Source of the DNA: Neomegalonema sp.
Lineage (GTDB): Bacteria; Pseudomonadota; Alphaproteobacteria; Rhodobacterales; Rhodobacteraceae
DNA length: 64,000 nt
Direction of reading: 5' to 3'
Assembly: GCA_022760435.1 (NCBI GenBank)
Contig: JALEFY010000024.1
Coordinates: forward strand, 81,330 to 145,329
Shown here: positions 46,766-56,009 of the stretch, one piece after another
How the letters are laid out: every line of letters begins with the position of its first letter
Position numbering within the stretch: position 1 is the stretch's first letter
Notes under the pieces: model-generated
Databases searched by the model: none
What the model was told of the DNA's origin: nothing
The model's input: only the letters and a program-made list of their open reading frames with translations
Position numbers and translations under genes: made by a program

Positions 46766-47623
46766 TTAGCTTCCCTTCACGAGGCGCTGGCGCAGATGGC
46801 TGGAGATCTGATCGACCAGCACGATGGTCAGGAACAGCACGATGAAGATCGCCACCACCTCGTCATAGCGCCCCTGCCCCCATTGCATTGCGATCTTGAG
46901 CTCGTAGCCGATACCGCCCGAGCCCACGAAACCCAGGATAGCAGAGGCGCGGATATTGATTTCAAAGCGCAACAGCGCGTAGCTCATCCAGTTGGGCATC
47001 ACCTGCGGCAGCACCCCCAGCCACATCCGCTGCATCCAGGAGGCCCCGACCGAGCTCAGCCCCTCGACCGGTTTGAGATCGGCGTTTTCGGCCACTTCGG
47101 AGAACAGCTTGCCCAGCGCGCCGGAGGTGTGAAAGGCGATGGCGATCATCGCGGGCACCGGGCCGCCGCCGAGAATGAAGATCAGCACCAGCGCAATCAC
47201 GATCTCGGGGAAGGCGCGCATCAGATCCATGCAGCGGCGAAAGAACGGGATTGCCCAGGGCCAGGGCGCCAGACCACGGGTCGAGAGCAGTGCCAGCACC
47301 ACCGCAGCAAGGCCACCGACCAGCGTGGAGACCGCCGCGATATTCAGCGTCTCGATCAGCAGCGGCAATACTTTCCACATGATGCCGGGCAGCAAGGAGA
47401 TCTTTTCCGACGCTTCGGAAAGCACAGAGCTCGGAAAATCGAGAAGATGGGACAGCCCGTCCCAGAACCCGCCGGCATTGCGGCTATCGGCGAGCAGGAA
47501 GCCGGAGACCATTAGCAAAACAAAAATGAGCAGCGTCAACCCGCCATAGAGGCGCTTCTTGCGCATCAGCTCGAGATAGCCTTCCTCGATGCTATTGGCG
47601 CGCGGGGCGGCGAAATCGCTCAT
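46766..47623 (-). CDS. phnE: Phosphonate-type ABC permease PhnE (second subunit)
   Basis: 285 residues, six predicted helices. ETLNIAAVSTLVGGLAAVVLA transmembrane entry, EAA loop AIAFHTSGALGKLFSEVAEN ... GASWMQRMWLGVLPQVMPN, and FVGSGGIGYELKIAMQWGQG near the end. Pairs with the longer PhnE encoded 3 bp downstream to form a heterodimeric channel. Separated from phnD by a strong intercistronic hairpin. Confidence 0.94.
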   Translation of the reverse strand: MSDFAAPRANSIEEGYLELMRKKRLYGGLTLLIFVLLMVSGFLLADSRNAGGFWDGLSHLLDFPSSVLSEASEKISLLPGIMWKVLPLLIETLNIAAVSTLVGGLAAVVLALLSTRGLAPWPWAIPFFRRCMDLMRAFPEIVIALVLIFILGGGPVPAMIAIAFHTSGALGKLFSEVAENADLKPVEGLSSVGASWMQRMWLGVLPQVMPNWMSYALLRFEINIRASAILGFVGSGGIGYELKIAMQWGQGRYDEVVAIFIVLFLTIVLVDQISSHLRQRLVKGS

Positions 47624-47642
47624 ATCCGGTCTCCAGACAGAA

Positions 47643-47673
47643 TTCGGGCGGGAGTAAGATGCTCCCGCCCGAA
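47643..47673. other. Intercistronic 12-bp perfect stem-loop between phnD and phnE
   Basis: TTCGGGCGGGAG (47643-47654) pairs perfectly with CTCCCGCCCGAA (47662-47673), with a 7-nt loop. It lies 8 bp after the phnD stop. No T-tract follows on the minus strand. Such hairpins after binding-protein genes protect the upstream mRNA from 3' exonucleases and attenuate read-through, giving excess binding protein (as known for malE). Confidence 0.8.
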
Positions 47674-47680
47674 AACCTGA

Positions 47681-48586
47681 TTACTTCATCTTGGCCTTAC
47701 GCGCCTCGACGATCGAGATATACGCGTCATGAGTGATCGGGTTGAAGCCCAGCGACTCGCCTGCCGAGATGTTGTAGGTGCAGTCTTTGTCTGCCTCATA
47801 CATGCCGTCGATCAGGGCGGTCATTTTCGCCTTGACGTCTGCCGGCAGAGCCTTGCGCAGAACGATCGGGCCTTCCGGGATCGGCTTCGAGCGCCAGATT
47901 TCGACGAGGTCATTCATGTCGACCAGGCCGGCGTCAACCGCTTTGCGCAGGGCGCCCGAGTTGAAGCCGTCTTCCCATGCGCCTTGGCCGTCGGCCCAGG
48001 TCACACCGCCGTCAACATCGCCATTGCTCACGGCAACGATGGTTTGCTCGTGACCGCCGGTGAACACGACTTCACCGAAATAGTCGCCCGACTCCATGGT
48101 CGCGCCGGTCAGCTCAGGGATTTCGATCGACGGGATCAGGTAGCCCGAGGTCGAGTTCGGATCACCGAAGCCGAATTTCTTGCCCTTCATGTCGTCGAGC
48201 GAGGTGATGCCGCTGTCTTTGCGTGCAAAACCGATCGAGTGGTAGCCATAGCTGCCATCGAGGTTGATTTTCACCAGAACCGGCTCAACCGCCTCCGGGT
48301 TTTCCAGATAGGTCTTGGCGTAGCCCGACGCGCCCAGCCAGGCCATGTCGATGGTGCCGCCCAGCAGGCCCTGGATCACGCCGTCATAGTCTGCCGGAGC
48401 GAAGAGTTTTACCGGAACGCCCAGCGCTTCTTCGGTGTAGTTCTTCAGGCATTCGTGGCTGGTCATGCGGTCTTGAGCGTTTTCGCCGCCCAGGATGCCG
48501 ATGCGGAACTCGGTGATCTTGTCTTCGGCCAGAGCCACACCCGACAGCAGGGTAGTGGCAAGCACTGCAGCAAAGAATTTTTTCAT
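47681..48586 (-). CDS. phnD: Phosphonate-type periplasmic binding protein PhnD
   Basis: 301 residues. Signal peptide ~1-20 (cleavage after VALA). Family segments: FRIGILGGENAQDRM, APADYDGVIQGLLGGTIDMAWLGASGY, GFGDPNSTSGYLIP, VFTGGHEQTIVAVSNGDVDG and SKPIPEGPIVLRKALP. These form the anion pocket for phosphonates, phosphite or phosphate analogues. Starts with a good ribosome site; 51 bp after phnC. Confidence 0.95.
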   Translation of the reverse strand: MKKFFAAVLATTLLSGVALAEDKITEFRIGILGGENAQDRMTSHECLKNYTEEALGVPVKLFAPADYDGVIQGLLGGTIDMAWLGASGYAKTYLENPEAVEPVLVKINLDGSYGYHSIGFARKDSGITSLDDMKGKKFGFGDPNSTSGYLIPSIEIPELTGATMESGDYFGEVVFTGGHEQTIVAVSNGDVDGGVTWADGQGAWEDGFNSGALRKAVDAGLVDMNDLVEIWRSKPIPEGPIVLRKALPADVKAKMTALIDGMYEADKDCTYNISAGESLGFNPITHDAYISIVEARKAKMK

Positions 48587-48637
48587 CGTCGTTCTCCCAA
48601 AAGGATGCCCAGCCGCGAGGCAGCCGGGGTGGTAGGC

Positions 48638-49462
48638 TCAGGCGGAGACCGCCTGGGTCGGACGCTCGGGAATCTCCCGTTCCACAAGCGCCTCGATCTC
48701 GGTGGAGGTCGCCGATTCAGAGAAGCTCTCATCGGCGCCATAAATCTCTCGCGCAGCACGGGTGGTCAGCTCGTCCGGAGCACCGTCGAACACCACCCGG
48801 CCGTCGCGCATGCCGATGATCCGGTCGCAATAGCGCCGCGCCGTGTCGAGTGTGTGCAGGTTGGCAATGACCATGCGGCCATCTTCCTCATGGATGCGGC
48901 GCAGGTCCCGCATCACCAGCTGCGCGTTCATCGGATCGAGCGAGGCGATCGGCTCATCCGCGAGGATGATCGACGGGTCCTGCATCACCGCACGGGCGAT
49001 CGCGACGCGCTGTTGCTGCCCGCCCGAAAGCGCCTCTGCCCGCTTGGCGGCATGCTCGGCGATGCCGAGCCGATCCAGGATCTCGATGGCGCGCAGGATG
49101 TCGGCTTTGGGATAAAGATTGAACATGGTGCGCAGCACTGGCTGGCGATTGAGAGTGCCATGCAGCACATTCGAGACCACATCGAGGCGCGGGACCAGGT
49201 TGAATTGCTGGAAGATCATCGCGCAGCGCGCCTGCCAGGCGCGCTTTTTCGCTCCTTTAAGGGCGGTCACGTTCTCGCCCTCGAAGATAGCGGCACCGGA
49301 GGTTGCATCGGTCATCCGGTTCATCATCCGCAACAGGGTCGACTTACCGGCGCCCGAGCGCCCGATAATCCCGACCATCCGCGCTTCGGATATATCGAAA
49401 CTGACGCTATCGACCGCGGTTTTGCTTCCGAAGGCTTTCGACAGGGACTGGACGCTGAGCAT
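48638..49462 (-). CDS. phnC: Phosphonate-type ABC ATP-binding protein PhnC
   Basis: 274 residues. Walker [20 protein letters not shown]-loop [20 protein letters not shown] (a PhnC hallmark), signature [17 protein letters not shown], Walker [14 protein letters not shown]. First gene of phnC-phnD-phnE-phnE. Start at the ATG after AGAGGTGAGC; the frame opens 13 codons earlier. No C-P lyase or phosphonatase genes follow. A Pho box lies 43 bp upstream. Confidence 0.94.
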   Translation of the reverse strand: MLSVQSLSKAFGSKTAVDSVSFDISEARMVGIIGRSGAGKSTLLRMMNRMTDATSGAAIFEGENVTALKGAKKRAWQARCAMIFQQFNLVPRLDVVSNVLHGTLNRQPVLRTMFNLYPKADILRAIEILDRLGIAEHAAKRAEALSGGQQQRVAIARAVMQDPSIILADEPIASLDPMNAQLVMRDLRRIHEEDGRMVIANLHTLDTARRYCDRIIGMRDGRVVFDGAPDELTTRAAREIYGADESFSESATSTEIEALVEREIPERPTQAVSA

Positions 49463-49488
49463 GCTCACCTCTGTTAACACTTTGGCGG

Positions 49489-49522
49489 ACCCTAGCGGCA
49501 AGCCACTACAGTTTGGTGACAG
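49489..49522 (-). promoter_or_regulatory. Pho box and promoter of phnCDEE
   Basis: On the minus strand CTGTCAC (49516-49522), CAAA, then CTGTAGT (49505-49511): two direct 7-mers spaced by 4, as in the PhoB consensus CTGTCAT-N4-CTGTCAT. Ten bases later comes TAGGGT (49489-49494), the right distance for the -10 of a PhoB-dependent promoter with no -35. The phnC start is 27 bp beyond. Confidence 0.72.
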
Positions 49523-49724
49523 TTCGTTGTCGCTCCTGCAAAACCGGCTTCAAAAGCGGCCACCTGTCTATAACTGACGCGAAAAAAAGCAGAGCGCGCC
49601 CCAGTTCTTCGCGTCCGCACCCTCGCAATTGCACAATCGCCGATCGAGCACCGATGCGCGGCGAAGGTGATTCCCTACCGGCACGGCCCGGCTGTCCCGC
49701 ATGGGCGGGCACCGAAAACCGATC

Positions 49725-52700
49725 CTAGAAGTCGCGTTTCCAATTGAGCCCGACAGAGGCCCCCTCCTGCCCGCTGATCCGGCTATCGACGGTGACATTG
49801 TCGAACAGCTCGACCTCAACCTCAACCTGAGTGCTGCGCCCATCGACCGGTTGCGAGATCCCGACATAGACACCCTCGGTCAAGCTCCGCCCGGCGCGCA
49901 GCGCGGTGCCCTCGTCCGAGCTGTCGACACTCAGCACATCAAGCCCGGCGGCCTCGCGCACATTGCCCAGCACCCCCTCGCGCCCACTCATCAAGGTGGC
50001 AATGCCGCTGGCGAGCTGGATCGCCTGCCCCGAACTGAGGGCGGCGCGGGACCGGCCAAACAGCGTGCGCGGCAAGACCTCGTCATCGGGCACCGCAGGG
50101 GTCGAGGAAAACCCGATCTGCGGATTGCTGGCGGTGCCGCGGATCTCGATACGGCCGGTGAAATCATCGCGCTCATGCTCGAACAGCACCGAGAGCGCCG
50201 GGTCGGGAGAAGCAGCGCCCTGAAAGGTCAACACGCCGCGCTGAAGGGTAAAGGGGCGCCCGACCAGTTCCAGATTACCCCGAACCGAACTGACACTGCC
50301 CAGGATCTGCGGCGCGCTCGCTGAGCCCGAAATATCGAGATCGGCCTGCCAGCGCGAGTCGAGCCCGCGGCCACGCACGAAAATCGTCTGCGGCGCGCGC
50401 AGCTTGATAGCAAGCCCGATCGCGCCGCCCGCCGCTTGCGGCTCGGAAACCGGCTCGGGCGCTCCCTTGATCTCGATCGGCCCCAGATCGGCGACCGTAG
50501 GCGGCAGGTTGCTGACAAGGCGCACTTCCGCCCGATCAATAACGATCTCGCCAGAGACTTGCGGCGCCAGCATCGGTCCGGCGGCCTCGATATCAAGGGT
50601 CAGGGCAGCGGTCACATCATCGCGGCGGACGAGGACCGCTTCGCGCGCATCGAGCTGCGCCTCAAGCGTATCGCCTTGCAACGAGACCTGTGCCCGCACC
50701 GGTGCCCCGGCGCCATCCTGAGCATTGAGGGCAAGGCGCAGACCGCCACCATCGAGCAGCTCGGTCTGCGCTGTGAGATCGGTCAAAATGGTGCCGGTTT
50801 CCAGGAATTGGTAGGTTCCTTGGGTCAGGCTCAGCGATCCCGCCGGTTGCGGCGCCTCGACCGGTCCGGTCAGGCGCAGATCAGCATCGAGCTGCCCGCT
50901 CAACACGTGATCGGGAAAGGGAAGCAAGCCCCAAAGCGTCGCGATCTCGCCCGCCCAGGTCAGGGACGCATCGATTTGCGCACCGGCGGGCGGCGCGGGC
51001 ACCATACCGGCGGGACGCAGCGGCAGCATGGCGCGCGCGCGCAGCGGCTGCTCAAACGGTCCGGACGCCTCTGCTTGCATTTGCGCGGTCTTGCCATCCC
51101 AAGTGCCGCTCGCGGTGATATCGAGCATCCCTTCGCGATTGCCCAGATCGGCGAGCACCAGATCGCGCGCCCGCAAATCAACCGTCCCCGCAGGCGCGCG
51201 GGTGCCGGTATCAAAGCGCGCTTGCGCCTCGAGCTGGCCCGAGGAGATCGGCAGCTCTGCAAGCTCCGCCATCGGCACCAGATCATCGAGCGAGAGCGAC
51301 AATGCGCCCTGAAGGCTGCTCGGGCGCAGCGTCAGATCGCCGAGTGCCTGCCCCCCCGGCACGCTCAGATCCAGCCCGGAAATTTCGTAATTGGCCCCGC
51401 GTTGCTGAAGGCGCAGCGGGCTGTTCAAAAAGAAACTCTTATCCCCAAGATCAGTGCGCGCCTCATCAATGCGGGCCGAGAGCGCCGCACTTGCCAGATC
51501 CGCGATCCCGGCCAGCGAGACCCGCGTATCCCCATAGGCGCGATGCGTTCCCGCCGCCTCGGCGCCCAGCACCAGACGAGACAGCGGGCCGCTCGCCTGC
51601 GCAGTGATGCTCGGCAAGACCAGGGTCTGGGTCGAGAAATCATCGCCCTTGAAATCCAGCCGAACTTGCGGCGCGCTCGTCAGCGCCGAGCCGCGCAAGC
51701 CGATCTGCGCGCGATCGAGCCGCGCCTCTCCCAGATCAAGACCGGAGAGCTGCGCACTCATATCCACTGCCGGATCCTCGCCAAGGTCCTTCGCCGAGCC
51801 GCGCGCACTAACACGGGCCACCCGCACGGAGCCCGCAGCGGCGAGCCCGGAGCCACTCAGACGGAACTGCGCATTCTGGCGTCCGGTCAGATCAGACAGA
51901 TCGGCATCGAGATCGAAAACCGCCAGGGAGATCGTGTCATAGCGCAGCCGAGCGCCCTCCAGATGCACTTGCCCCAGTTGCTCGCCCGCCGGAGCGCTCA
52001 GCCGTAAGGTCCCTTGCGCCTTTCCGGCAAGAGGCACCGCGGCGAGAGGGCCAAAGCGATCGAGCGCGGGGATATCGAGATCGAGCGCCGCGTCAATCAG
52101 CATGCGGCCCAAATCGATCTGTGCTTGCCCGTTCATCGCCGCACCCAGAGCCTGCGCCTCAAGCTGCGACAGGTTCAGCGCCTCGCCGGTCTGGGCAAAG
52201 CGTAAATCGACCTGCGCCCCGTCGAGCAGCCCGCCAGCGGCGCGCCCGGTCAAGGTCCCGCTCACACTGGGATCATCCGCGCCCTGCCCCAAGGCAATTA
52301 TGTGTTGCAGGCTGATCGCCGCCAGATCCCGCTCCGCGATGTTCAATCCTTCGGTCCCCACGGAGCCCCTTAGTCGCAAGGCGGTAAGCGGGCCAGAGAA
52401 CTGCCCTTGAGCGCGCACACGCCCACGCGCCTGCTGGTCATAGGCTTTGGCGATCGGGGTCAGATCCGGCATTTCGAGGCGATAAAGCCCCGAAGCTGTT
52501 TGCGTTTCCGTGTCGACCCGGCCCGATCCCTCGATCCGCAGCGGCTTGGCGGAAAAGCGCAAGCTGTTGAGATCGACAAAACCTTGCTCATAGGCGATCA
52601 CCGCATCGAGGTCCCCCGGCCCGAGCAGCTCGGGGCCCATCCGATCGATGCGGGTGCCGGTGACGCGCCCGCCGATACTGACCTTGCCGCCCAGATCGGT

Positions 52701-53933
52701 ATGCGCCAGATCCAGCGACAGAACCGCGGTATCGACATCCACCGAAGCAGAGCTGAGCCCGCTTAGCCGCGCTTCACCGATGGCTTTGAGATCATTGATC
52801 GGGCCTTGCACCGTCCCATCAAGCTGGATGATCTGCCAGTCCACCCCGTCGATCATCCCCGCCAGAAGCGGTGTCAGGCGCAGATCAATCTTGCCATCAA
52901 GGCTCTGATCGGCGCGCTGAAACTGGCCGCTCACCCGCATGCGCGCGGCAGGCGAGGTGAAGGCGGCATTGTCGATCTGGATCACCCCGTCCGCGCCTTC
53001 GGTCACCGCCACGCGCAGCACCGAGCGCTCGCCCAAGGCCGCCCGGCTGGTCTGCTCAAGCGCGGGACCCGGAACAAGATCGAGCTGCGCATTGACCGAG
53101 AACGGTGCCTCGGCATGGATCCGGCCGGCGCCGGTGACAGTGAGCACCTGATCCGCCTGAGCATCGAGCGACAGCGCCCAATCCTTGAGCGGACCCTCGC
53201 CGCGAATGGCAATCTGGCTGGCGCTCCCTTCGGGCAGGCCCAACATTTCGGCGACGAGGCCGCCAGCGCTCTCATCGGCCTCAACCAGCACGCGCGCGGT
53301 CTGCGCGGCGAAATCGCGGGCGTAGTCGATCTCTACCGCGCCGCTCACCGCATCGCGGCGGCTGATCTGGAGGGTGAGCGCCTGCACATCCCCCTCATCA
53401 CGGGCATTGCCCCTCGCATCGAACGCGAGCGATTGCTCCGCCAGCACACCGGCGGCGATGAAACCGGAGGTCACCTCGAGTGCATCGATCCGCAGCGCGA
53501 TCGGGCTGCGCGGCCAGTCGAACAAGCCGCGCGGGGGTCCCTTTATCGCCGCATCCTCGCGAATGGTGACATCCGGCGGCGTCGGGCTGCGCATCACTTG
53601 CGGTGCCTGCAAGACCAGGCTGTTGATCTCGAGCTCCCCGCTCAGGATCCGGCGCGGGTTCCAGACCAGGCTCATGCGCTCGGCAGTGAACCAGACACCG
53701 TCCTTATCCGCGATCTCGACCCCGGTGAGACCGATCTCCCCAGTGCCGCCTTCCTCGACCACCTCTGCGGTGATCTCGAAGACCCCCTCGACCGAGACCT
53801 GGCTCAGCGCAAACTGCACCAGTGAGTTACGCAGATCGAAGATCGAGCGCTCGGCACTGGCGGGCATGGCGAGCAGTGCCAAGACGCTCAAAAAGGCGCT
53901 CAACGGGATCAGTAGGCGAAGGAGAAGCCGCAT
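49725..53933 (-). CDS. tamB: Translocation and assembly module TamB
   Basis: 1402 residues. N-terminal signal/anchor (LLLRLLIPLSAFLSVLALLA, then MPASA), a very long repetitive beta-rich body, and a C-terminal DUF490/TamB domain (e.g. LVGRPFTLQRGVLTFQGAAS, EIRGTASNPQIGFSSTPAVP, LGLNWKRDF terminus). AsmA-like inner-membrane protein that spans the periplasm and works with TamA in outer-membrane protein insertion and/or phospholipid transport. Its ATG immediately follows the tamA stop codon. Confidence 0.92.
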   Translation of the reverse strand: MRLLLRLLIPLSAFLSVLALLAMPASAERSIFDLRNSLVQFALSQVSVEGVFEITAEVVEEGGTGEIGLTGVEIADKDGVWFTAERMSLVWNPRRILSGELEINSLVLQAPQVMRSPTPPDVTIREDAAIKGPPRGLFDWPRSPIALRIDALEVTSGFIAAGVLAEQSLAFDARGNARDEGDVQALTLQISRRDAVSGAVEIDYARDFAAQTARVLVEADESAGGLVAEMLGLPEGSASQIAIRGEGPLKDWALSLDAQADQVLTVTGAGRIHAEAPFSVNAQLDLVPGPALEQTSRAALGERSVLRVAVTEGADGVIQIDNAAFTSPAARMRVSGQFQRADQSLDGKIDLRLTPLLAGMIDGVDWQIIQLDGTVQGPINDLKAIGEARLSGLSSASVDVDTAVLSLDLAHTDLGGKVSIGGRVTGTRIDRMGPELLGPGDLDAVIAYEQGFVDLNSLRFSAKPLRIEGSGRVDTETQTASGLYRLEMPDLTPIAKAYDQQARGRVRAQGQFSGPLTALRLRGSVGTEGLNIAERDLAAISLQHIIALGQGADDPSVSGTLTGRAAGGLLDGAQVDLRFAQTGEALNLSQLEAQALGAAMNGQAQIDLGRMLIDAALDLDIPALDRFGPLAAVPLAGKAQGTLRLSAPAGEQLGQVHLEGARLRYDTISLAVFDLDADLSDLTGRQNAQFRLSGSGLAAAGSVRVARVSARGSAKDLGEDPAVDMSAQLSGLDLGEARLDRAQIGLRGSALTSAPQVRLDFKGDDFSTQTLVLPSITAQASGPLSRLVLGAEAAGTHRAYGDTRVSLAGIADLASAALSARIDEARTDLGDKSFFLNSPLRLQQRGANYEISGLDLSVPGGQALGDLTLRPSSLQGALSLSLDDLVPMAELAELPISSGQLEAQARFDTGTRAPAGTVDLRARDLVLADLGNREGMLDITASGTWDGKTAQMQAEASGPFEQPLRARAMLPLRPAGMVPAPPAGAQIDASLTWAGEIATLWGLLPFPDHVLSGQLDADLRLTGPVEAPQPAGSLSLTQGTYQFLETGTILTDLTAQTELLDGGGLRLALNAQDGAGAPVRAQVSLQGDTLEAQLDAREAVLVRRDDVTAALTLDIEAAGPMLAPQVSGEIVIDRAEVRLVSNLPPTVADLGPIEIKGAPEPVSEPQAAGGAIGLAIKLRAPQTIFVRGRGLDSRWQADLDISGSASAPQILGSVSSVRGNLELVGRPFTLQRGVLTFQGAASPDPALSVLFEHERDDFTGRIEIRGTASNPQIGFSSTPAVPDDEVLPRTLFGRSRAALSSGQAIQLASGIATLMSGREGVLGNVREAAGLDVLSVDSSDEGTALRAGRSLTEGVYVGISQPVDGRSTQVEVEVELFDNVTVDSRISGQEGASVGLNWKRDF

Positions 53934-55865
53934 CTAGAATGCCTGTCCGATGGAGAAATAGAACTGAAAATCGTCATCGCTGGGGCGCGGGTTCATCGGC
54001 AGCGCGACATCAAAGCGGATCGGTCCGATCGGCGAATAGTAGCGAAAGCCGACCCCATAGGCGGCCAGAAAATCCGAATTGCTGAAAGCGAGCAATTGCG
54101 GCGAGACCGCTCCGGCATCAACAAACGCCGCCGCGCCGAAATCGCCATAGAGGCGAGCACGCAGCTCGGCGCCGATCTCGGCGGCGGAGCGCCCCCCGAT
54201 CGGATCGCCATCGCTATCGAGCGGGCCGACATGGCGATCGGCAAAACCGCGCACCGATCCGCCGCCCCCGGCATAGAGCCGACGGTTCGCCGGTACATCT
54301 TCAAACCGGCTCGAAAGGATCGACGCCGCCCGCGCCCGACCGGCGATGACATAACGCCCCTCTTCATCAAGAGCTTGATAAGCGGAGCCGCTCAGGTCCG
54401 CGGTCAGAAAAGTGGTTGTGTCGGCATCGAGCAGCCCGGCGAAGGGGGTGAGCTGAAACAGCCAGCGCGAGCCCTTGCTCGGGTCGAGCTGGTCATTGGT
54501 GTTGTCAAAGCGCGCAAAGCCCGGCACGCCCGCCAAGAACACATCGGCGTCCCCGGAAAGATCGGTCACCCGCGCCGCCTCCAGCAGGCCGCCCAGACCA
54601 ATGATCCAATGCTCGGTAACCTCGCGCTCAAGCCCGACGGTCAACGTCGCGCCGGTCTCATCATAAGCTTCGTCCTCGATATGGCGCGCGGAGAAGCCGG
54701 CGGTCAGATCCTGCCCCGGCTGCGCGAATTGCGGCTCGCGATAGCTGGCGGTGAAGCGCTGTTCGAGCATCCCGGCATCGAAACGCAGATCAAGCTGCTC
54801 ATTCTCGCCAAACAGGTTGCGATGCACAAAGCCCAACCGGGCCTCAATGCCGTTATCGGTGTCATAGCGCAGCCCGGCAGAGACCGTCCGCGGCTTGCGC
54901 TCTTCGATTTCGACAAGGATCGGCACCGAATGCGGCCCGCCATCCTCTGGCGCAGCTTCGGGCGGCTCCTCGGGAATGCGTACACTGGCTAGCCGGAAAA
55001 GGTCGGTTGCCAACAGATCGCGCTGGAAGGTTTCGAGCTGCTCATGGCTGAAGGGCGCCCCTTCGGCCCATCCCTGATAGGTGCGCAAATAGCGCGCGCG
55101 GACCTTGTCGAGTCCCTCAAACCGCAGGGGGCCGAACTGGGCTTGCGGACCGGGCTCAAGGGTGCTCGTCACGCTCAAGCTCGATTGCTCAAGATCAGCG
55201 ACCGAGCGCCGCCCCGTGCTGCGGGCCCAGGGTTGGCCGTTATTGCGCAGGAAACTTTGCGCTTCGCTCTCCGCCGCCAGGATCGGCGCCGCCTGCGCCC
55301 GCGCGCCCACCGGAGCGCCGAGCGCCGATGGTTCCGGCAAAGCCGCCGCGGGCGCCTCGCCCTCGATCCGGAATTCATGGGCGACGAGGGTGAAGGCTGG
55401 CCCCGGATCGATGCGCAAGATCGCCCGCGCCTTGCCGGTTACGCGCTCCGATTGCGGGTTTGCGTTCGCCGAAGCTTCTGATTGCGGGGCCGCTTCTTGC
55501 GGCGCGATCACCTCGCGCTCGACCCTCGCCTGAAAATACCCCTCCGAACGCAGGATCTTTTGCAAGATCTCGATATCCGCCTCCGCGCGGCGCCGCAGCA
55601 GCGCCACCGATTGCGCCCCGTCCTCCTGACGCCGCCACAAGGAGAGCGACTGCTCAGCCAAGGCGGCAATCTCGTCAGAGGGCGCGCCGATCAGCTCGGG
55701 CTCATAGGCCAGCGCCGTACCCGGATCCCCAAATCCAAGATCGAGCGGGTCCTCATCGCCAAACAGCAGCCCGCACCCGCTCGCCAGCGCGCAGAACGCC
55801 GCGACACCCGCCGCGCGCAAGGCCCGCGCTGCCCGAGCGTTTACAGGAGACATCAATGAACGCAT
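53934..55865 (-). CDS. tamA: Outer-membrane Omp85-family TamA
   Basis: 643 residues from the ATG at 55865 (GGGA six bases upstream; ATGs at 55880 and 55853 are alternatives). Signal sequence followed by LASGCGLLFG, which resembles but does not exactly match a lipobox. POTRA-type repeats ~40-320 (e.g. ILRSEGYFQARVEREV, LFRLASVRIPEEP), then a 16-strand barrel domain ending in FQFYFSIGQAF with terminal Phe. RRLYAGGGGSVRGFADRHVG is the conserved loop-6 region (VRGF). Partner of TamB, encoded directly after. Confidence 0.92.
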   Translation of the reverse strand: MRSLMSPVNARAARALRAAGVAAFCALASGCGLLFGDEDPLDLGFGDPGTALAYEPELIGAPSDEIAALAEQSLSLWRRQEDGAQSVALLRRRAEADIEILQKILRSEGYFQARVEREVIAPQEAAPQSEASANANPQSERVTGKARAILRIDPGPAFTLVAHEFRIEGEAPAAALPEPSALGAPVGARAQAAPILAAESEAQSFLRNNGQPWARSTGRRSVADLEQSSLSVTSTLEPGPQAQFGPLRFEGLDKVRARYLRTYQGWAEGAPFSHEQLETFQRDLLATDLFRLASVRIPEEPPEAAPEDGGPHSVPILVEIEERKPRTVSAGLRYDTDNGIEARLGFVHRNLFGENEQLDLRFDAGMLEQRFTASYREPQFAQPGQDLTAGFSARHIEDEAYDETGATLTVGLEREVTEHWIIGLGGLLEAARVTDLSGDADVFLAGVPGFARFDNTNDQLDPSKGSRWLFQLTPFAGLLDADTTTFLTADLSGSAYQALDEEGRYVIAGRARAASILSSRFEDVPANRRLYAGGGGSVRGFADRHVGPLDSDGDPIGGRSAAEIGAELRARLYGDFGAAAFVDAGAVSPQLLAFSNSDFLAAYGVGFRYYSPIGPIRFDVALPMNPRPSDDDFQFYFSIGQAF

Positions 55866-56009
55866 GGAATTCCCAAACATGTTAGGTCGCAACGCGTGCC
55901 GAGCCTCAAGGTTGCATGAAGCAGCCGAAATTCTGCCATGCGACCTTACAGGAGACGCCAAATATTGATTAAATTATCTTTGCAAACCCTTCATAAAGTG
56001 TGACCAGCG

